This document shows positions 13,339 through 24,059 of a DNA stretch of 64,000 nt, piece after piece. Position 1 is the stretch's first letter; every line of letters begins with the position of its first letter. Source of the stretch: Frankia canadensis (lineage in GTDB: Bacteria; Actinomycetota; Actinomycetes; Frankiales; Frankiaceae); assembly GCF_900197875.1 (NCBI RefSeq), contig NZ_FZMO01000013.1:1-64000 (forward strand), in the 5' to 3' direction. The notes under the pieces were generated by a model that saw only the letters and a program-made list of their open reading frames with translations, was not told where the DNA came from and searched no databases. Position numbers and translations under genes: made by a program.

Positions 13339-13635
13339 ATGGGGATCACGCGGGACGAGGTAGCCCATCTCGCCCGGCTGTCGCGGATGTCGGTGACCGA
13401 CGACGAGCTCGACGCGCTCGCGCCGCAGCTTGAGGCGATCCTGTCGGCGGTCGCCCGGGTCGCGGAGGTCGCGGCGGCGGACATCCCGCCGACCAGCCAC
13501 GCGGTGCCGCTGACGAACGTGTTCCGCCCGGACGTCGCCCGTCCGTCGCTGCCCGCCGCGGAGGCCCTGGCCGGCGCCCCGGCCGCCGAGGATGGCCGCT
13601 TCCGGGTGCCCCGCATCCTTGATCCGGACGAGTGA
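13339..13635 (+). CDS. gatC: Aspartyl/glutamyl-tRNA amidotransferase subunit C
   Basis: Small structural subunit that wraps around GatA in the GatCAB complex. The start [17 protein letters not shown] and the late [11 protein letters not shown] segment are typical. 98 residues. ATG 13339 has AAGGAGCAGG at good spacing; a longer in-frame start upstream is not needed. It opens a gatC-gatA-(membrane protein)-gatB operon. Confidence 0.93.
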   Translation: MGITRDEVAHLARLSRMSVTDDELDALAPQLEAILSAVARVAEVAAADIPPTSHAVPLTNVFRPDVARPSLPAAEALAGAPAAEDGRFRVPRILDPDE

Positions 13636-13648
13636 GGTCTCCGCCCGC

Positions 13649-15154
13649 ATGACCGACCACCCGACATTCCCCGACGTTGTGCGCCTGACGGCCGCGGCCA
13701 CCGCGGCCGCGATCGCCGCGGGCGAGCTGTCCGCCGTCGAGGCGACGCAGGCGGCGCTCGACCGGATCGCCAAGGTCGACGACACCATCCACGCGTTTCT
13801 GCATGTCGATGCCGAGGGCGCGCTCGCTGCGGCCCGGTCCGTCGACGAGCGGCGCGCCGCCGGGGAGGCACTCGGCCCGCTCGCCGGCGTCCCGCTCGCG
13901 CTCAAGGACGTGCTGACCGCCCGCGACATGCCGACGACCTGCGGCAGCAGGATTCTCGAGGGCTGGCACGCGCCGTACGACGCCACCGTGGTCAGCCGGC
14001 TGCGGGCGGCGGACGTCGTCGTGCTCGGCAAGGTCAACATGGACGAGTTCGCGATGGGGTCGTCCACGGAGAACTCGGCGTACGGGCCGACGCGCAACCC
14101 GTGGGACACCACCCGCATCCCCGGTGGCTCGAGCGGCGGGTCCGCGGCGGCGGTCGCCGCGTTCGAGGCGCCGCTGGCGATCGGCACCGACACGGGCGGC
14201 TCGATCCGCCAGCCGGCGGCGGTCTGCGGGCTGGTCGGGGTGAAGCCGACCTACGGCGGGGTGAGCCGCTACGGGCTGGTCGCGTTCTCCAGCTCGCTCG
14301 ACCAGGCTGGTCCGCTGGCCCGGACCGTCACCGACGCGGCGCTGCTGCACGCGGCGATCGCCGGGCATGATCCGCTGGACTCGACCAGCGTCGACGTGCC
14401 GGTGCCGCCGGTGGTGGAGGCGGCCGGGCGGCGCGACGTGCGCGGGCTGCGGGTGGGCGTGGTGCGCGAGCTCGCGGGGGAGGGCTACGACCCCGGGGTC
14501 GAGGCCGCGTTCGCCGCGGCCGTCGAGGCGCTGACCGAACTCGGCGCCGAGGTGGTCGAGGTGAGCTGCCCGCACTTCCAGTACGCGCTGGCGGCCTACT
14601 ACCTGATCGCGCCGAGCGAGTGCTCGTCGAACCTCGCCCGGTTCGACGCGATGCGCTTCGGGCTGCGTCTCGGGGACGACGGCCAGGCCGGCGCCGAGGA
14701 GGTCATGAGCCGCACCCGCGAGGCGGGCTTCGGCCCCGAGGTGAAGCGGCGCGTGATCCTCGGAACGTACGCGCTGTCGTCCGGTTACTACGACGCCTAC
14801 TACGGCCAGGCGCAGAAGGTGCGCACGCTGATCAGCCGGGACTTCGCGGCGGCGTTCGAGCGGGTCGATGTGCTGGTCTCGCCGACGACGCCGACGCCCG
14901 CGTTCCCGCTCGGCTCCAAGGTCGACGATCCGGTCGCGATGTACCTGTCGGACCTGTGCACGATTCCGTCGAACCTGGCCGGTGGGCCGGCGATGAGCCT
15001 GCCCGCGGGTCTGGTGGACGGGCTGCCGGTCGGCATCCAGATCATGGCGCCGCCGTTCGCCGACGACCGGCTGTACCTGGTCGGCGGTGCGCTCGAGGAG
15101 GCGCTCGACGCCCGCCGCGGCCATCCGCTGGTCGCCGAGGCACCGGCGCTGTGA
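13649..15154 (+). CDS. gatA: Aspartyl/glutamyl-tRNA amidotransferase subunit A
   Basis: Amidase subunit that hydrolyses glutamine and channels ammonia to GatB to convert Glu-tRNA(Gln) or Asp-tRNA(Asn) to the amide. The amidase-signature triad is visible: Lys in LALKDVL, Ser in [11 protein letters not shown] and the nucleophilic Ser in [12 protein letters not shown] (near 185). 501 residues, starting 13 bases after gatC. The family profile is complete. Confidence 0.96.
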   Translation: MTDHPTFPDVVRLTAAATAAAIAAGELSAVEATQAALDRIAKVDDTIHAFLHVDAEGALAAARSVDERRAAGEALGPLAGVPLALKDVLTARDMPTTCGSRILEGWHAPYDATVVSRLRAADVVVLGKVNMDEFAMGSSTENSAYGPTRNPWDTTRIPGGSSGGSAAAVAAFEAPLAIGTDTGGSIRQPAAVCGLVGVKPTYGGVSRYGLVAFSSSLDQAGPLARTVTDAALLHAAIAGHDPLDSTSVDVPVPPVVEAAGRRDVRGLRVGVVRELAGEGYDPGVEAAFAAAVEALTELGAEVVEVSCPHFQYALAAYYLIAPSECSSNLARFDAMRFGLRLGDDGQAGAEEVMSRTREAGFGPEVKRRVILGTYALSSGYYDAYYGQAQKVRTLISRDFAAAFERVDVLVSPTTPTPAFPLGSKVDDPVAMYLSDLCTIPSNLAGGPAMSLPAGLVDGLPVGIQIMAPPFADDRLYLVGGALEEALDARRGHPLVAEAPAL

Positions 15155-15167
15155 GTGTGAGGTCGCT

Positions 15168-15377
15168 GTGAGACTGCGCAGCGGGCGGCAGGATCGTGTC
15201 CTCGTCGTCGTGGTCTGGGCGCTCACCGTGGTGGTGCTCGGCCTCGGGATCGCGACGGTCAGCCCGATCCTGATTGTCTGGGGTGTGATCGGCCTGCCGG
15301 CGGCGGTGTTCCTCACCTTCGTACACGTCCGTGATACCCGCTCGGCTCCGCCCCCACATGAGGAGAACCACCGGTGA
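15168..15377 (+). CDS. Small two-helix membrane protein in the gat operon
   Basis: Not recognised. 69 residues from the GTG at 15168 (GAGG 5 bases upstream). A basic N-terminus (RLRSGRQDR) precedes two hydrophobic segments ([19 protein letters not shown] and [20 protein letters not shown]), then a short polar tail. It starts 13 bases after gatA and its TGA overlaps the gatB GTG, so it is translated within the operon. No catalytic motif is seen. The tight overlap with gatB makes it likely to be a real gene. Confidence 0.6.
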   Translation: MRLRSGRQDRVLVVVVWALTVVVLGLGIATVSPILIVWGVIGLPAAVFLTFVHVRDTRSAPPPHEENHR

Positions 15378-16888
15378 GCAGCACTGCGGCTCTGGCTCTG
15401 CCCTCCTTCGCCGATGCCGTGGCCCGCTACGAGCCCGTGATCGGCCTGGAGACGCATGTCGAGCTCGGCACCGTGTCGAAGATGTTCTGCGGCTGCGCGA
15501 CGGCGTTCGGCGCCGAGCCGAACGCCCAGGTCTGCCCGGTGTGCCTCGGCCTGCCCGGCTCGCTGCCCGTCGTCAACGAGGCGGCGGTCCGCTACGCCGT
15601 GATGATCGGCCTCGCGCTGCACTGCGACATCGCGTCCTGGTGCCGGTTCGCCCGGAAGAACTACTTCTACCCGGACATGCCGAAGAACTTCCAGATCAGC
15701 CAGTACGACGAGCCGCTGTGCACGAACGGCTGGCTCGACGTCGAGGTCGACGGCGAGGTCCACCGGGTCGGCATCACCCGGGTGCACATGGAGGAGGACA
15801 CCGGCAAGTCGCTGCATGTCGGTGGCGCCACCGGTCGCATCCACGGTGCCACCCACTCGCTCGTCGACTACAACCGCGCAGGCATCCCGCTGGTCGAGAT
15901 CGTCACCGAGCCGGATGTGCGCTCGCCGGAGGTGGCGCGGGCGTACGTCGACGAGCTGCGCGAACTGATCCGCGCCCTCGGTGTCTCCGACGTGCGGATG
16001 GAGCAGGGCTCGCTGCGCTGCGACGCGAACGTCTCGCTGCGGCGGCGCCCGGCCGCGGGGGAGCCCGAGGCGCCGTTCGGGACGCGGACGGAGACGAAGA
16101 ACCTCAACTCGCTGCGCTCCGTCGAGCGTGCGGTGCGCTACGAGATCACCCGCCAGGCGGCGCTGCTCGACGACGGCGAGCGGATCATCCAGGAGACCCG
16201 GCACTTCGACGAGGCGTCCGGACGCACGTCGGCCGGTCGCTCGAAGGAGGAGGCGACCGACTACCGGTACTTCCCCGAGCCTGATCTCACGCCGCTCGCG
16301 CTGTCGACGGAGTTCGTCGACGAGCTGCGCGCCGGTCTGCCCGAGCTGCCGGCCGCGCGGCGGGCCCGGCTCATCGCCGAGCACGGTTACACGGCGCGCG
16401 ACCTCACCGACCTGCGCAACGCCGGCGTCCTCGACCTGGTCGAGGAGACGGTGGCCGCCGGCGCCACGCCGCCGGCCGCGCGCAAGTGGTGGCTCAACGA
16501 GCTGGCCCGGCAGGCGTCGGACGCCGGAGTGCCGGCCGCCGAGCTGGCGATCTCGCCGGCCGACGTCGCCCGGATCACCGTGCTGGTCGCCGGCGGCGAA
16601 CTCACCGACGCGCTCGCCCGCAAGGTGATCGACGGAGTGCTGGCCGGCGAGGGCACACCCGACGAGGTCGTCGCCGGGCGCGGACTCGCCGTGGTCGCGG
16701 ACGACGGCGCGCTCACCGCCGCGGTCGACGCCGCCATCGCCGGCGCCCCCGACATCGCCGAGAAGGTCCGCGGCGGCAAGCTGAACGCCGTCGGCCCGCT
16801 GGTCGGCGCCGTGATGAAGGCGATGAAGGGCCAGGCCGACGCCGCCACCGTCCGCGGTCTCCTGCTGGAACGCCTCGGCGCCTCCTGA
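15374..16888 (+). CDS. gatB: Aspartyl/glutamyl-tRNA amidotransferase subunit B
   Basis: tRNA-binding and kinase/transamidase subunit of GatCAB. Seen: [13 protein letters not shown], the zinc-binding CGC...[25 protein letters not shown], and a C-terminal YqeY-like tail helix region ([17 protein letters not shown]). 504 residues. GTG start overlaps the preceding stop. With gatC and gatA it supplies Gln-tRNA(Gln) and possibly Asn-tRNA(Asn), which matches the tRNA-Gln gene found further along. Confidence 0.96.
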   Translation: MSSTAALALPSFADAVARYEPVIGLETHVELGTVSKMFCGCATAFGAEPNAQVCPVCLGLPGSLPVVNEAAVRYAVMIGLALHCDIASWCRFARKNYFYPDMPKNFQISQYDEPLCTNGWLDVEVDGEVHRVGITRVHMEEDTGKSLHVGGATGRIHGATHSLVDYNRAGIPLVEIVTEPDVRSPEVARAYVDELRELIRALGVSDVRMEQGSLRCDANVSLRRRPAAGEPEAPFGTRTETKNLNSLRSVERAVRYEITRQAALLDDGERIIQETRHFDEASGRTSAGRSKEEATDYRYFPEPDLTPLALSTEFVDELRAGLPELPAARRARLIAEHGYTARDLTDLRNAGVLDLVEETVAAGATPPAARKWWLNELARQASDAGVPAAELAISPADVARITVLVAGGELTDALARKVIDGVLAGEGTPDEVVAGRGLAVVADDGALTAAVDAAIAGAPDIAEKVRGGKLNAVGPLVGAVMKAMKGQADAATVRGLLLERLGAS

Positions 16889-17142
16889 CCGAATCCCGAC
16901 ACTCCCTGAGGCCTGGCAGGCGGATAGGGTGATCTGGGGTCGCCGGGCGATTTGTCGCGCCTGAGCTGGGGGGCTCAGTCGTAGTGGTGTGGCATGGGCC
17001 CGAGAGGACCACGTTCTCCTTCCGTATCCGACCCGCGTGTCGAGTTGCCGCCGACGAGCGGCGCGTCGGATGCGCGGTGCCGGGGGCCTTCGTAAGGTGA
17101 GCGTCCGATCGGGTTGGCGTCATCGAGGGGAGGGGGGTCGTC

Positions 17143-18834
17143 GTGCCCCTCACACCGTCCGGATTCACCGCGTCGACGTCCAGGCGTCGCGGTCGCGGCC
17201 GGCAACGGATGATCATCGCTGTGGTGGTCGTCGTCGTGCTGGCCGCGGGGAGTGGTGTCGGCTATGTCCTGAAGGACCGGGCTGACCAGCGGGCGGCCGA
17301 CGGGCGGGTGCGGACCGCGGCGGCGGCGTACCTCGCGGCCTGGCGGACGATGGCGACCGCACCCGGAGCGGCTACTCAGGGTGACAAGGTCGGTCGGGTC
17401 GCGGTGGCGGCGGCGAGTGTGCCGGGCGGGAGCACGCCGGGCGGCATCAGTGTGCCGGACCTGTTGACCACGATGGCGCAGGTTCGCGACAAGCTGCTTG
17501 TCACCGGAGCGTCGTTCGCCCCGGGATCGATCGAGCGCAAGGGCTCCGCGGCGACCGCGCCCTATGTGGCGAGGCTCAGCCTGTCGGGGTTGCCGACACC
17601 GCTGGAGTACGCCGGTGTGCTGCACCTGACGTCGACGGAGCACGGGTGGAAGGTGCGGGCGGAGTCGGCGGCCGTGCATCCGGCGCTGCGGCCGGGGCTA
17701 CACCTCGACCGCACGGCGTCCACCGGCCACCGCGGCCAGATCCTCTCCGCCGACGGGCGGCCGCTGCGCGACTCCGGCGACCTGGCGAGCAACCTCGTCG
17801 GGCGGACCGGGCCGTTGTCGGGCCTGGAGCGGGTGTACGACAGCCAGCTGCGGCCCCAGGGCGGCGCCGTCGTCGTCCAGGACGCGCGGGGCAAGACCGT
17901 GCAGACGCTGCACGCCTATCCGATGACCGATGGCAAGGCGGTAAGCACGACCCTTGACCTGCGTGTTCAGCAGGCGGCGGAGGAGGCGCTGGCTACGGCG
18001 GCCCGGCCGACGGCGGCGATGGTCGCCATCGACACGCGCACCGGGGGCGTGCTGGCGCTGGCAAACCATCCGCCGAGCGGGGCGAGCCGGGCGGTGCGCG
18101 GCAAGTACCCGCCGGGATCCACGTTCAAAATCATCACGGCGACGGCGGCGCTGATGAACGGGAAGTCGCCGAACACGTCGCTGAACTGCACCCAGAACAT
18201 CAGCGTGGACGGGCGGACGTTCCAGAACGCCGAGGCGGAGCAGTTCGGCCCGATTCCGTTGCGCACCGCGTTCGCCAAGAGCTGCAACACCGCCTTCATC
18301 CAGCTGGAGGAGTCGCTGCCGAAGGGTGCGCTGGAGAAGGCCGCCGCGCTGTACGGATTCGACGGCGGTGCGCCGCTGGACATCGCCAGCTTCGGCGGTA
18401 GTTTCCCCACTCCGCGCGACGGGGCCGAATCCGCCTCGGCGGCGATCGGGCAGGCGCGCATCGAGGCGTCGCCGCTGCAGATGGCGAGCGTGGCGGCGGC
18501 GGTCGCGAGCGGCACCTGGCGTCAGCCGTTCGTCGAGGGCGGGCCGGCGCGCAGCAATGCGATCCCGCCCGCGGTGCTCCCGCCGCTGCGGGACTTCATG
18601 CGGGCCGTCGTCACCGAGGGCACGGCCGCGACCGTTCCGATGCCCGGCGAGGTGTACGGCAAGACGGGGACGGCCGAGTACACCGACGGCAACCCACCGC
18701 CGACCCACGCCTGGTTCGTCGGCTACCGGGGCGACGTCGCCTTCGCGGTCGTGGTCGAGGACGGCGGCTTCGGCGCCGAGACCGCGGCTCCGATCGCGGC
18801 GCGCTTCCTCGGCGCGCTCGACGCCAACCGCTGA
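17143..18834 (+). CDS. Class B penicillin-binding protein with MecA-type N-terminal domain
   Basis: Membrane-anchored peptidoglycan transpeptidase. One N-terminal transmembrane helix (about residues 24-42), an NTF2-like MecA_N region (about 50-185), then the transpeptidase with SxxK as STFK (Ser near 326), SxN as SCN (near 380) and KTG (KTGTAEY, near 507). 563 residues. GTG 17143 follows a strong GAGGGGAGGGG site. The class is clear; whether it is housekeeping or confers low beta-lactam affinity cannot be told from sequence. Confidence 0.88.
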   Translation: MPLTPSGFTASTSRRRGRGRQRMIIAVVVVVVLAAGSGVGYVLKDRADQRAADGRVRTAAAAYLAAWRTMATAPGAATQGDKVGRVAVAAASVPGGSTPGGISVPDLLTTMAQVRDKLLVTGASFAPGSIERKGSAATAPYVARLSLSGLPTPLEYAGVLHLTSTEHGWKVRAESAAVHPALRPGLHLDRTASTGHRGQILSADGRPLRDSGDLASNLVGRTGPLSGLERVYDSQLRPQGGAVVVQDARGKTVQTLHAYPMTDGKAVSTTLDLRVQQAAEEALATAARPTAAMVAIDTRTGGVLALANHPPSGASRAVRGKYPPGSTFKIITATAALMNGKSPNTSLNCTQNISVDGRTFQNAEAEQFGPIPLRTAFAKSCNTAFIQLEESLPKGALEKAAALYGFDGGAPLDIASFGGSFPTPRDGAESASAAIGQARIEASPLQMASVAAAVASGTWRQPFVEGGPARSNAIPPAVLPPLRDFMRAVVTEGTAATVPMPGEVYGKTGTAEYTDGNPPPTHAWFVGYRGDVAFAVVVEDGGFGAETAAPIAARFLGALDANR

Positions 18835-18839
18835 GTTGC

Positions 18840-18869
18840 TTGACGTGGGACGGGCAGTCCTGGCACGGT
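18840..18869 (+). promoter_or_regulatory. Putative ilvB leader promoter
   Basis: A near-consensus -35 TTGACG (18840-18845) and a weak -10 CACGGT (18864-18869) are 18 bases apart and would start transcription about at the GTG of the leader ORF, i.e. a leaderless leader peptide. Confidence 0.45.
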
Positions 18870-18875
18870 AGGTCT

Positions 18876-18914
18876 GTGCACCGTCAGATTCTTGTACGTT
18901 CAGAGCGCGCGTAG
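18876..18914 (+). CDS. ilvL: ilvB leader peptide (attenuation control)
   Basis: Twelve-codon ORF reading MHRQILVRSERA. Its centre is three consecutive codons ATT-CTT-GTA for Ile, Leu and Val, the three end products of the ilv/leu pathway, and all three are rare choices in this GC-rich genome. It ends 24 bases before a hairpin with a T-run, and the ilvB start follows 90 bases after the peptide stop. Short leader ORFs with an Ile-Leu-Val block are known before ilvB in actinobacteria, and attenuation has been shown for Corynebacterium ilvBNC. The mechanism expected: stalling at the block under shortage prevents the terminator from forming. Confidence 0.8.
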   Translation: MHRQILVRSERA

Positions 18915-18938
18915 TCGACGACCTCGACCCCGTGCGCC

Positions 18939-18971
18939 GCCCCTCAGTGCCCTAGGCACGAGGGGCTTTTT
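18939..18971 (+). terminator. Intrinsic terminator/attenuator before ilvB
   Basis: Stem GCCCCTC-GTGCC / GGCAC-GAGGGGC (18939-18966, one bulged A, CTA loop) is followed by five T (18967-18971). It is the only hairpin with a clean T-run I found and it sits between the leader peptide and ilvB. Confidence 0.85.
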
Positions 18972-19003
18972 CGTGCCCGCACCCCGTCAAGGAAGACGCC
19001 CAG

Positions 19004-20791
19004 ATGACACGAGAGATCACCGGAGCCCAGTCGCTCGTCCACTCCCTCGAAGCGGTCGGAGCCGACGTGGTCTTCGGCATCCCGGGCGGTGCGATCCTGC
19101 CCGCCTACGACCCGCTGTTCGACTCGACCCGGGTGCGGCACATCCTCGTCCGCCACGAGCAGGGCGCCGGCCATGCGGCCGAGGGATACGCCCAGGCCAC
19201 CGGTCGGGTCGGGGTCTGCATGGCGACGTCCGGCCCGGGCGCGACGAACCTGGTGACGCCGATCGCCGACGCCTACATGGACTCGGTGCCGATGGTCGCC
19301 ATCACCGGGCAGGTCCCCAGCGCCGCGATCGGCACGGACGCCTTTCAGGAGGCGGACATCTGCGGCATCACGCTGCCGATCACCAAGCACAACTTCCTCG
19401 TCCACTCCGCCGACGACATCCCGCGCACGATCGCCGAGGCGTTCCACCTCGCGGGCACCGGGCGGCCGGGGCCGGTGCTCGTCGACCTGCCCAAGGACGT
19501 GCTGCAGGCGGTCACGGCGGTGCTGCCGCACGAGGTGTGGCCGCCGTCGCTGGACCTGCCGGGCTACCGGCCGGTGACCCGGCCGCACGGCAAGCAGGTG
19601 CGGGAGGCGGCGCGGATGATCTCGCAGAGCCGCCGGCCGGTGCTCTATGTCGGCGGCGGCGTGCTCAAGGCGCGGGCGGCGGCGGAGCTGCGGACGCTCG
19701 CGGAGATGACGGGCATCCCGGTCGTCACCACGCTGATGGCACGGGGGGCGTTCCCCGACTCGCATCCGCAGCATCTGGGCATGCCGGGGATGCACGGGTC
19801 GGTGGCCGCGGTGACGGCGCTGCAGAAGGCGGACCTGCTCATCACCCTCGGCGCCCGCTTCGATGATCGGGTCACCGGGCGGCTGTCGTCGTTCGCGCGG
19901 GGCGCCGCCATCATCCACGCGGACATCGATCCGGCCGAGATCGGCAAGAACCGGGCGGCGGACGTGCCGATCGTCGGCGACTGCCGTGAGGTGATCAATG
20001 AGCTGATCGCGGTGCTGGCCACCGAGGAGAAGCCGGACCTCGCTGCCTGGTGGCACACGCTGGACGGGTGGCGGCGCACCTATCCGCTGGGCTACGACCA
20101 GCCGGCCGACGGGTCGCTCGCGCCCCAGCAGGTCATCGAGCGCATCGGGAAGATCGCCGGACCGGAGGCGATCTTCGCGGCCGGGGTCGGGCAGCATCAG
20201 ATGTGGGCGGCGCAGTTCATCTCGTACGAGAACCCCTACACCTGGCTGAACTCCGGCGGTGCGGGAACGATGGGTTACGCCGTGCCGGCCGCGATGGGTG
20301 CCAAGGTGGGTCGTCCGGACACGACCGTCTGGGCGATCGACGGGGATGGCTGTTTCCAGATGACCAACCAGGAACTCGCCACCTGCGCCCTCGAGGGAAT
20401 CCCGATCAAGGTGGCGGTCATCAACAACGGGTCGCTGGGCATGGTGCGGCAGTGGCAGACGCTGTTCTACGACAAGCGGTACTCCAACACCGAGCTCGGC
20501 ACGCATCCGGCGTCGCCGCGCACCGGGGTCAAGCGGGTGCCGGACTTCGTCCGCCTCGCCGAGGCGCTGGGTTGTGTGGGCCTGCGCTGCGAGGCGGCGG
20601 GCGAGATCGACGAGACGATCGAGAAGGCCATGGCGATCGACGACGCGCCGGTGGTCATCGACTTCGTCGTGCATCCGGACGCGATGGTCTGGCCGATGGT
20701 CGCCGCCGGCGCGAGCAACGACGACATCCGCGTCGCCCGTGACATCGCCCCCGACTTCGACTACTCCGGCGACGCCGAGGTGAACCTCTGA
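19004..20791 (+). CDS. ilvB: Acetolactate synthase, large (catalytic) subunit
   Basis: ThDP enzyme making acetolactate (Val/Leu) or acetohydroxybutyrate (Ile). Seen: [11 protein letters not shown], the catalytic Glu in [12 protein letters not shown] (near 51), FAD region, and the ThDP motif beginning IDGDG (near 446) and ending [13 protein letters not shown]. 595 residues. Controlled by the leader peptide and attenuator just upstream. It overlaps ilvN by one base, so the two subunits are co-translated. Confidence 0.97.
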   Translation: MTREITGAQSLVHSLEAVGADVVFGIPGGAILPAYDPLFDSTRVRHILVRHEQGAGHAAEGYAQATGRVGVCMATSGPGATNLVTPIADAYMDSVPMVAITGQVPSAAIGTDAFQEADICGITLPITKHNFLVHSADDIPRTIAEAFHLAGTGRPGPVLVDLPKDVLQAVTAVLPHEVWPPSLDLPGYRPVTRPHGKQVREAARMISQSRRPVLYVGGGVLKARAAAELRTLAEMTGIPVVTTLMARGAFPDSHPQHLGMPGMHGSVAAVTALQKADLLITLGARFDDRVTGRLSSFARGAAIIHADIDPAEIGKNRAADVPIVGDCREVINELIAVLATEEKPDLAAWWHTLDGWRRTYPLGYDQPADGSLAPQQVIERIGKIAGPEAIFAAGVGQHQMWAAQFISYENPYTWLNSGGAGTMGYAVPAAMGAKVGRPDTTVWAIDGDGCFQMTNQELATCALEGIPIKVAVINNGSLGMVRQWQTLFYDKRYSNTELGTHPASPRTGVKRVPDFVRLAEALGCVGLRCEAAGEIDETIEKAMAIDDAPVVIDFVVHPDAMVWPMVAAGASNDDIRVARDIAPDFDYSGDAEVNL

Positions 20792-21315
20792 TGACCCACC
20801 ACACCCTGTCCGTCCTGGTGGAGAACAAGCCCGGCGTGCTGGCCCGGGTGTCGGGGCTGTTCTCCCGGCGCGGATTCAACATCGAGTCGCTCGCGGTCGG
20901 CCCGACCGAGCATCCGGACGTGTCCCGGATGACGATCGTGGTCGCCGTCGAGGACCTGCCGCTCGAGCAGGTCACCAAGCAGCTGAACAAGCTGGTGAAC
21001 GTGCTGAAGATCGTCGAGATGGACACGTCCGTCTCGGTGCAGCGCGAGCTGATGCTGGTCAAGGTGCGCGCGGACCTGGCGGTGCGGTCCCAGGTGCTGG
21101 AGACCGTCGCGCTGTTCCGTGCCAAGGTTGTCGATGTCGCCCAGGACGCCGTCACGATCGAGGCGACAGGCACCCGCGACAAGCTGGACGCGCTCATCCG
21201 GATGCTGGAACCCTTCGGGATTCGGGAGCTGGTGCAGTCCGGCATGGTGGCGCTCGGCCGCGGCTCGCGGTCGATCACCGATCGCAGCCTGCGCGCCGTC
21301 GAACGATCCGCCTGA
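20791..21315 (+). CDS. ilvN: Acetolactate synthase, small (regulatory) subunit
   Basis: Regulatory subunit giving valine feedback inhibition and raising IlvB activity. N-terminal ACT domain ([32 protein letters not shown]) and the conserved C-terminal domain. 174 residues, normal. ATG overlaps the ilvB stop; ilvC follows after 26 bases with AAGGAGAAG as ribosome site. Confidence 0.96.
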   Translation: MTHHTLSVLVENKPGVLARVSGLFSRRGFNIESLAVGPTEHPDVSRMTIVVAVEDLPLEQVTKQLNKLVNVLKIVEMDTSVSVQRELMLVKVRADLAVRSQVLETVALFRAKVVDVAQDAVTIEATGTRDKLDALIRMLEPFGIRELVQSGMVALGRGSRSITDRSLRAVERSA

Positions 21316-21341
21316 ACACATACAAGGAGAAGACCCCCACA

Positions 21342-22334
21342 ATGGTCGAGATCTACTACGACGATGACGCGTCGCTTGACGTGCTGGCCGGCCGCAAGGT
21401 CGCTGTCATCGGGTACGGCAGCCAGGGTCACGCGCACGCGCTCAACCTGCGCGACAGCGGCGTGGACGTGCGCGTCGGCCTGCCGGCGGAGAGCCGGAGC
21501 CGGCAGAAGGCCGCCGAGGAGGGCCTGCGGGTGCTCACCCCGGCCGAGGCGTCCGCCGAGGCCGACATCATCATGCTGCTCACCCCGGACACGACGCACC
21601 GAAAGATCTACGCCGAGTCCATCGCCCCGCACCTGACCGACGGCAAGGCGCTGGCGTTCGGGCACGGCTTCAACATCCGCTACGACCTCATCGAGCCGCC
21701 GGCCGGCGTCGACGTGTTCATGGTCGCGCCGAAGGGGCCAGGCCACCTGGTGCGCCGCGTGTTCGAGGAGGGCAAGGGGGTGCCCTGTCTCGTCGCCGTC
21801 GAGAACGACGCGACCGGGGGCGCGCTGGCCCTCGCGCTCGCCTACGCCAAGGGCATCGGTGGCACCCGCGCGGGCGCGCTGCGCACCACGTTCACCGAGG
21901 AGACCGAGACCGACCTGTTCGGCGAGCAGGCCGTGCTGTGCGGCGGCGCGAGCGCGCTGGTCCAGGCCGGCTTCGAGACGCTGGTCGAGGCGGGCTACAC
22001 CCCCGAGGTCGCGTACTTCGAGTGCCTGCACGAGCTCAAGCTCATCGTCGACCTCATGTACGAGGGCGGCATCTCGCAGATGCGGTACTCCATCTCCGAC
22101 ACCGCCGAGTACGGCGACGTCACCCGCGGCCCGCGGGTCATCACGCCGGCGGTGAAGGCCGAGATGCGCAAGATCCTGGACGAGATCCAGGACGGCAGGT
22201 TCGCTCGCGAGTGGGTCGCCGAGGACGACAACGGCCGTCCGAACTTCACCAAGCTCGTCGAGGAGGGCAAGCAGCACCCGATCGAGCAGGTCGGCGCCAA
22301 GCTGCGCCCGATGATGTCCTGGATCGCCCGCTAG
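21342..22334 (+). CDS. ilvC: Ketol-acid reductoisomerase
   Basis: Mg2+/NADPH enzyme of the second common step in Val, Leu and Ile synthesis. Rossmann motif [17 protein letters not shown] with the basic NADPH loop SRSRQK, and metal ligands in [17 protein letters not shown] and [15 protein letters not shown]. 330 residues, class I. Last gene of ilvBNC; a GC-rich inverted repeat follows before serA. Confidence 0.97.
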   Translation: MVEIYYDDDASLDVLAGRKVAVIGYGSQGHAHALNLRDSGVDVRVGLPAESRSRQKAAEEGLRVLTPAEASAEADIIMLLTPDTTHRKIYAESIAPHLTDGKALAFGHGFNIRYDLIEPPAGVDVFMVAPKGPGHLVRRVFEEGKGVPCLVAVENDATGGALALALAYAKGIGGTRAGALRTTFTEETETDLFGEQAVLCGGASALVQAGFETLVEAGYTPEVAYFECLHELKLIVDLMYEGGISQMRYSISDTAEYGDVTRGPRVITPAVKAEMRKILDEIQDGRFAREWVAEDDNGRPNFTKLVEEGKQHPIEQVGAKLRPMMSWIAR

Positions 22335-22362
22335 GACGCCGTAACACGACGGAAAAGTGGCG

Positions 22363-22387
22363 GCGGGCCCGCGTAGGCTGGGCCCGC
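22363..22387 (+). promoter_or_regulatory. Inverted repeat enclosing the serA -10 box
   Basis: Eight-bp arms GCGGGCCC / GGGCCCGC (22363-22370, 22380-22387) flank a typical actinobacterial -10 TAGGCT (22374-22379) 55 bases before serA. It could be the ilvC terminator, an operator, or both. Confidence 0.5.
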
Positions 22388-22433
22388 CCGCACATCCCCA
22401 GACGTAGGAATCCCCAGAGGTAGGAGAGGTCCT

Positions 22434-24023
22434 GTGCCCGTCGTACTCGTTGCCGAGGAGCTGTCGCCGGCCGGGCTGGAGGTGCTGTCCGGGGACTTCG
22501 AGCTTCGCTACGTCGACGGAGCCGACCGGTCGGCTCTGCTACCCGCGCTCGCCGACGTCGACGCCGTACTCATCCGCTCGGCGACGAAGATCGATGCCGA
22601 GGCGCTCGCGGCCGCCGGGCGACTCAAGGTCGTCGCCCGGGCCGGCATCGGGCTGGACAACGTCGACGTCGCCGCCGCCACCCAGCGCGGTGTCATGGTC
22701 GTCAACGCGCCCACCTCGAACATCGTCAGCGCGGCGGAGCACGCGATCGCGCTGCTGCTCGCGGTCGCCCGCCGGGTGCCGGCGGCCAACCAGTCGCTGC
22801 GCGGCGGCGAGTGGAAGCGCTCGAAGTACACCGGCGTCGAGCTGGTCGAGAAGACGCTCGGCGTCGTCGGCCTCGGCCGCATCGGCATCCTGGTGGCGCA
22901 GCGCCTCGCCGCCTTCGGCATGAAGGTGCTCGCCTACGACCCGTACGTGTCGGTGGCCCGCGCCTCGCAGCTCGGCGTCACCCTCGTCGACCTCGACGAG
23001 CTGCTGCGCCGCAGCGACGCCATCACCATCCACCTGCCCAAGACGCCGGAGACGCTCGGCCTCATCGGGGCCGAGCAGCTCGCCCGCACCAAGCGCGGCG
23101 TCATCATCGTGAACGCGGCCCGCGGCGGGCTCGTCGACGAGGCGGCGCTGGCTGAGGCGGTCGCGTCCGGGCAGGTCGGCGGGGCCGGCATCGACGTGTT
23201 CGTCACCGAGCCGACTACCGCGTCGCCGCTGTTCGGGCTCGACAACGTGGTCGTCACGCCGCACCTCGGCGCGTCCACGCAGGAGGCGCAGGACAAGGCG
23301 GGCCTCGCCGTCGCCCGGTCGGTGCGCCTCGCGCTGCAGGGCGAGTTCGTGCCGGACGCCGTCAACGTGCAGGCCGGTGGCGTCGTCGCCGAGGAGGTCC
23401 GGCCCGGGCTGCCGCTCGCGGAGAAGCTGGGGCAGCTGTTCACCGGGCTCGCCGGCGGGCTCGCGGCGGCCCTCACGGTCGAGGTGCGCGGGGAGATCGC
23501 CGCCCACGACGTGTCGGTGCTCCAGCTCGCCGTGCTCAAGGGCGTGTTCACCGACGTCATCGAGGAGCAGGTCACCTACGTCAACGCGCCGCTGCTGGCC
23601 AAGGAGCGGGGCGTCGAGGTGGCGCTGGAGACCCTCGAGGACAGCCCCGACTACCGCAACCTGGTGACCGTGCGCGGCGTGCTCGCCGATGGCACTCCGG
23701 TGTCGGTCAGCGGCACGCTGGTGGGGTCGCGGCAGGTGGAGAAGATCACCGCGATCGACGGGTTCGAGGTCGACATCCGACCGGAGGACCACCTGGCCTT
23801 CTTCCGCTACGAGGACCGGCCGGGCATCGTCGGCGCGGTCGGCGCGCTGCTGGGTGAGGCGAGCATCAACATCGCCAGTGCGCAGGTGAGCCGGCTGGAG
23901 GCCGGGGGCGAGGCACTGATGTCGCTGTCCCTCGACGACGCGGTCGCCCCGGACATCCTCGCCGACATCTCCAAGATCATCGGTGCCTCGTATGCTCGGG
24001 CGGTCAGCATCCGCACGGAATAG
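22434..24023 (+). CDS. serA: D-3-phosphoglycerate dehydrogenase (long form)
   Basis: NAD-dependent first step of serine synthesis. D-2-hydroxyacid dehydrogenase core with GLGRIGILVAQRLAAFGM, catalytic Arg in NAARGGLVDEAAL, and His in TPHLGAST, then an intervening domain and a C-terminal ACT domain (FRYEDRPGIVGAVGALLG, ASINIASAQVSR) for serine feedback. 529 residues, the long mycobacterial type. GTG start with TAGGAGAGG upstream; its own -10 lies in the intergenic repeat. Confidence 0.96.
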   Translation: MPVVLVAEELSPAGLEVLSGDFELRYVDGADRSALLPALADVDAVLIRSATKIDAEALAAAGRLKVVARAGIGLDNVDVAAATQRGVMVVNAPTSNIVSAAEHAIALLLAVARRVPAANQSLRGGEWKRSKYTGVELVEKTLGVVGLGRIGILVAQRLAAFGMKVLAYDPYVSVARASQLGVTLVDLDELLRRSDAITIHLPKTPETLGLIGAEQLARTKRGVIIVNAARGGLVDEAALAEAVASGQVGGAGIDVFVTEPTTASPLFGLDNVVVTPHLGASTQEAQDKAGLAVARSVRLALQGEFVPDAVNVQAGGVVAEEVRPGLPLAEKLGQLFTGLAGGLAAALTVEVRGEIAAHDVSVLQLAVLKGVFTDVIEEQVTYVNAPLLAKERGVEVALETLEDSPDYRNLVTVRGVLADGTPVSVSGTLVGSRQVEKITAIDGFEVDIRPEDHLAFFRYEDRPGIVGAVGALLGEASINIASAQVSRLEAGGEALMSLSLDDAVAPDILADISKIIGASYARAVSIRTE

Positions 24024-24059
24024 TCCCACGGTCTGCGTGTCGGGTTTACCGTGGCAAGC

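Noticed and set aside
16975-17679. Minus-strand ORF spanning the gatB-PBP gap
   Set aside because: Mostly antisense to the PBP gene, Arg/His-rich, no start signal or domain.
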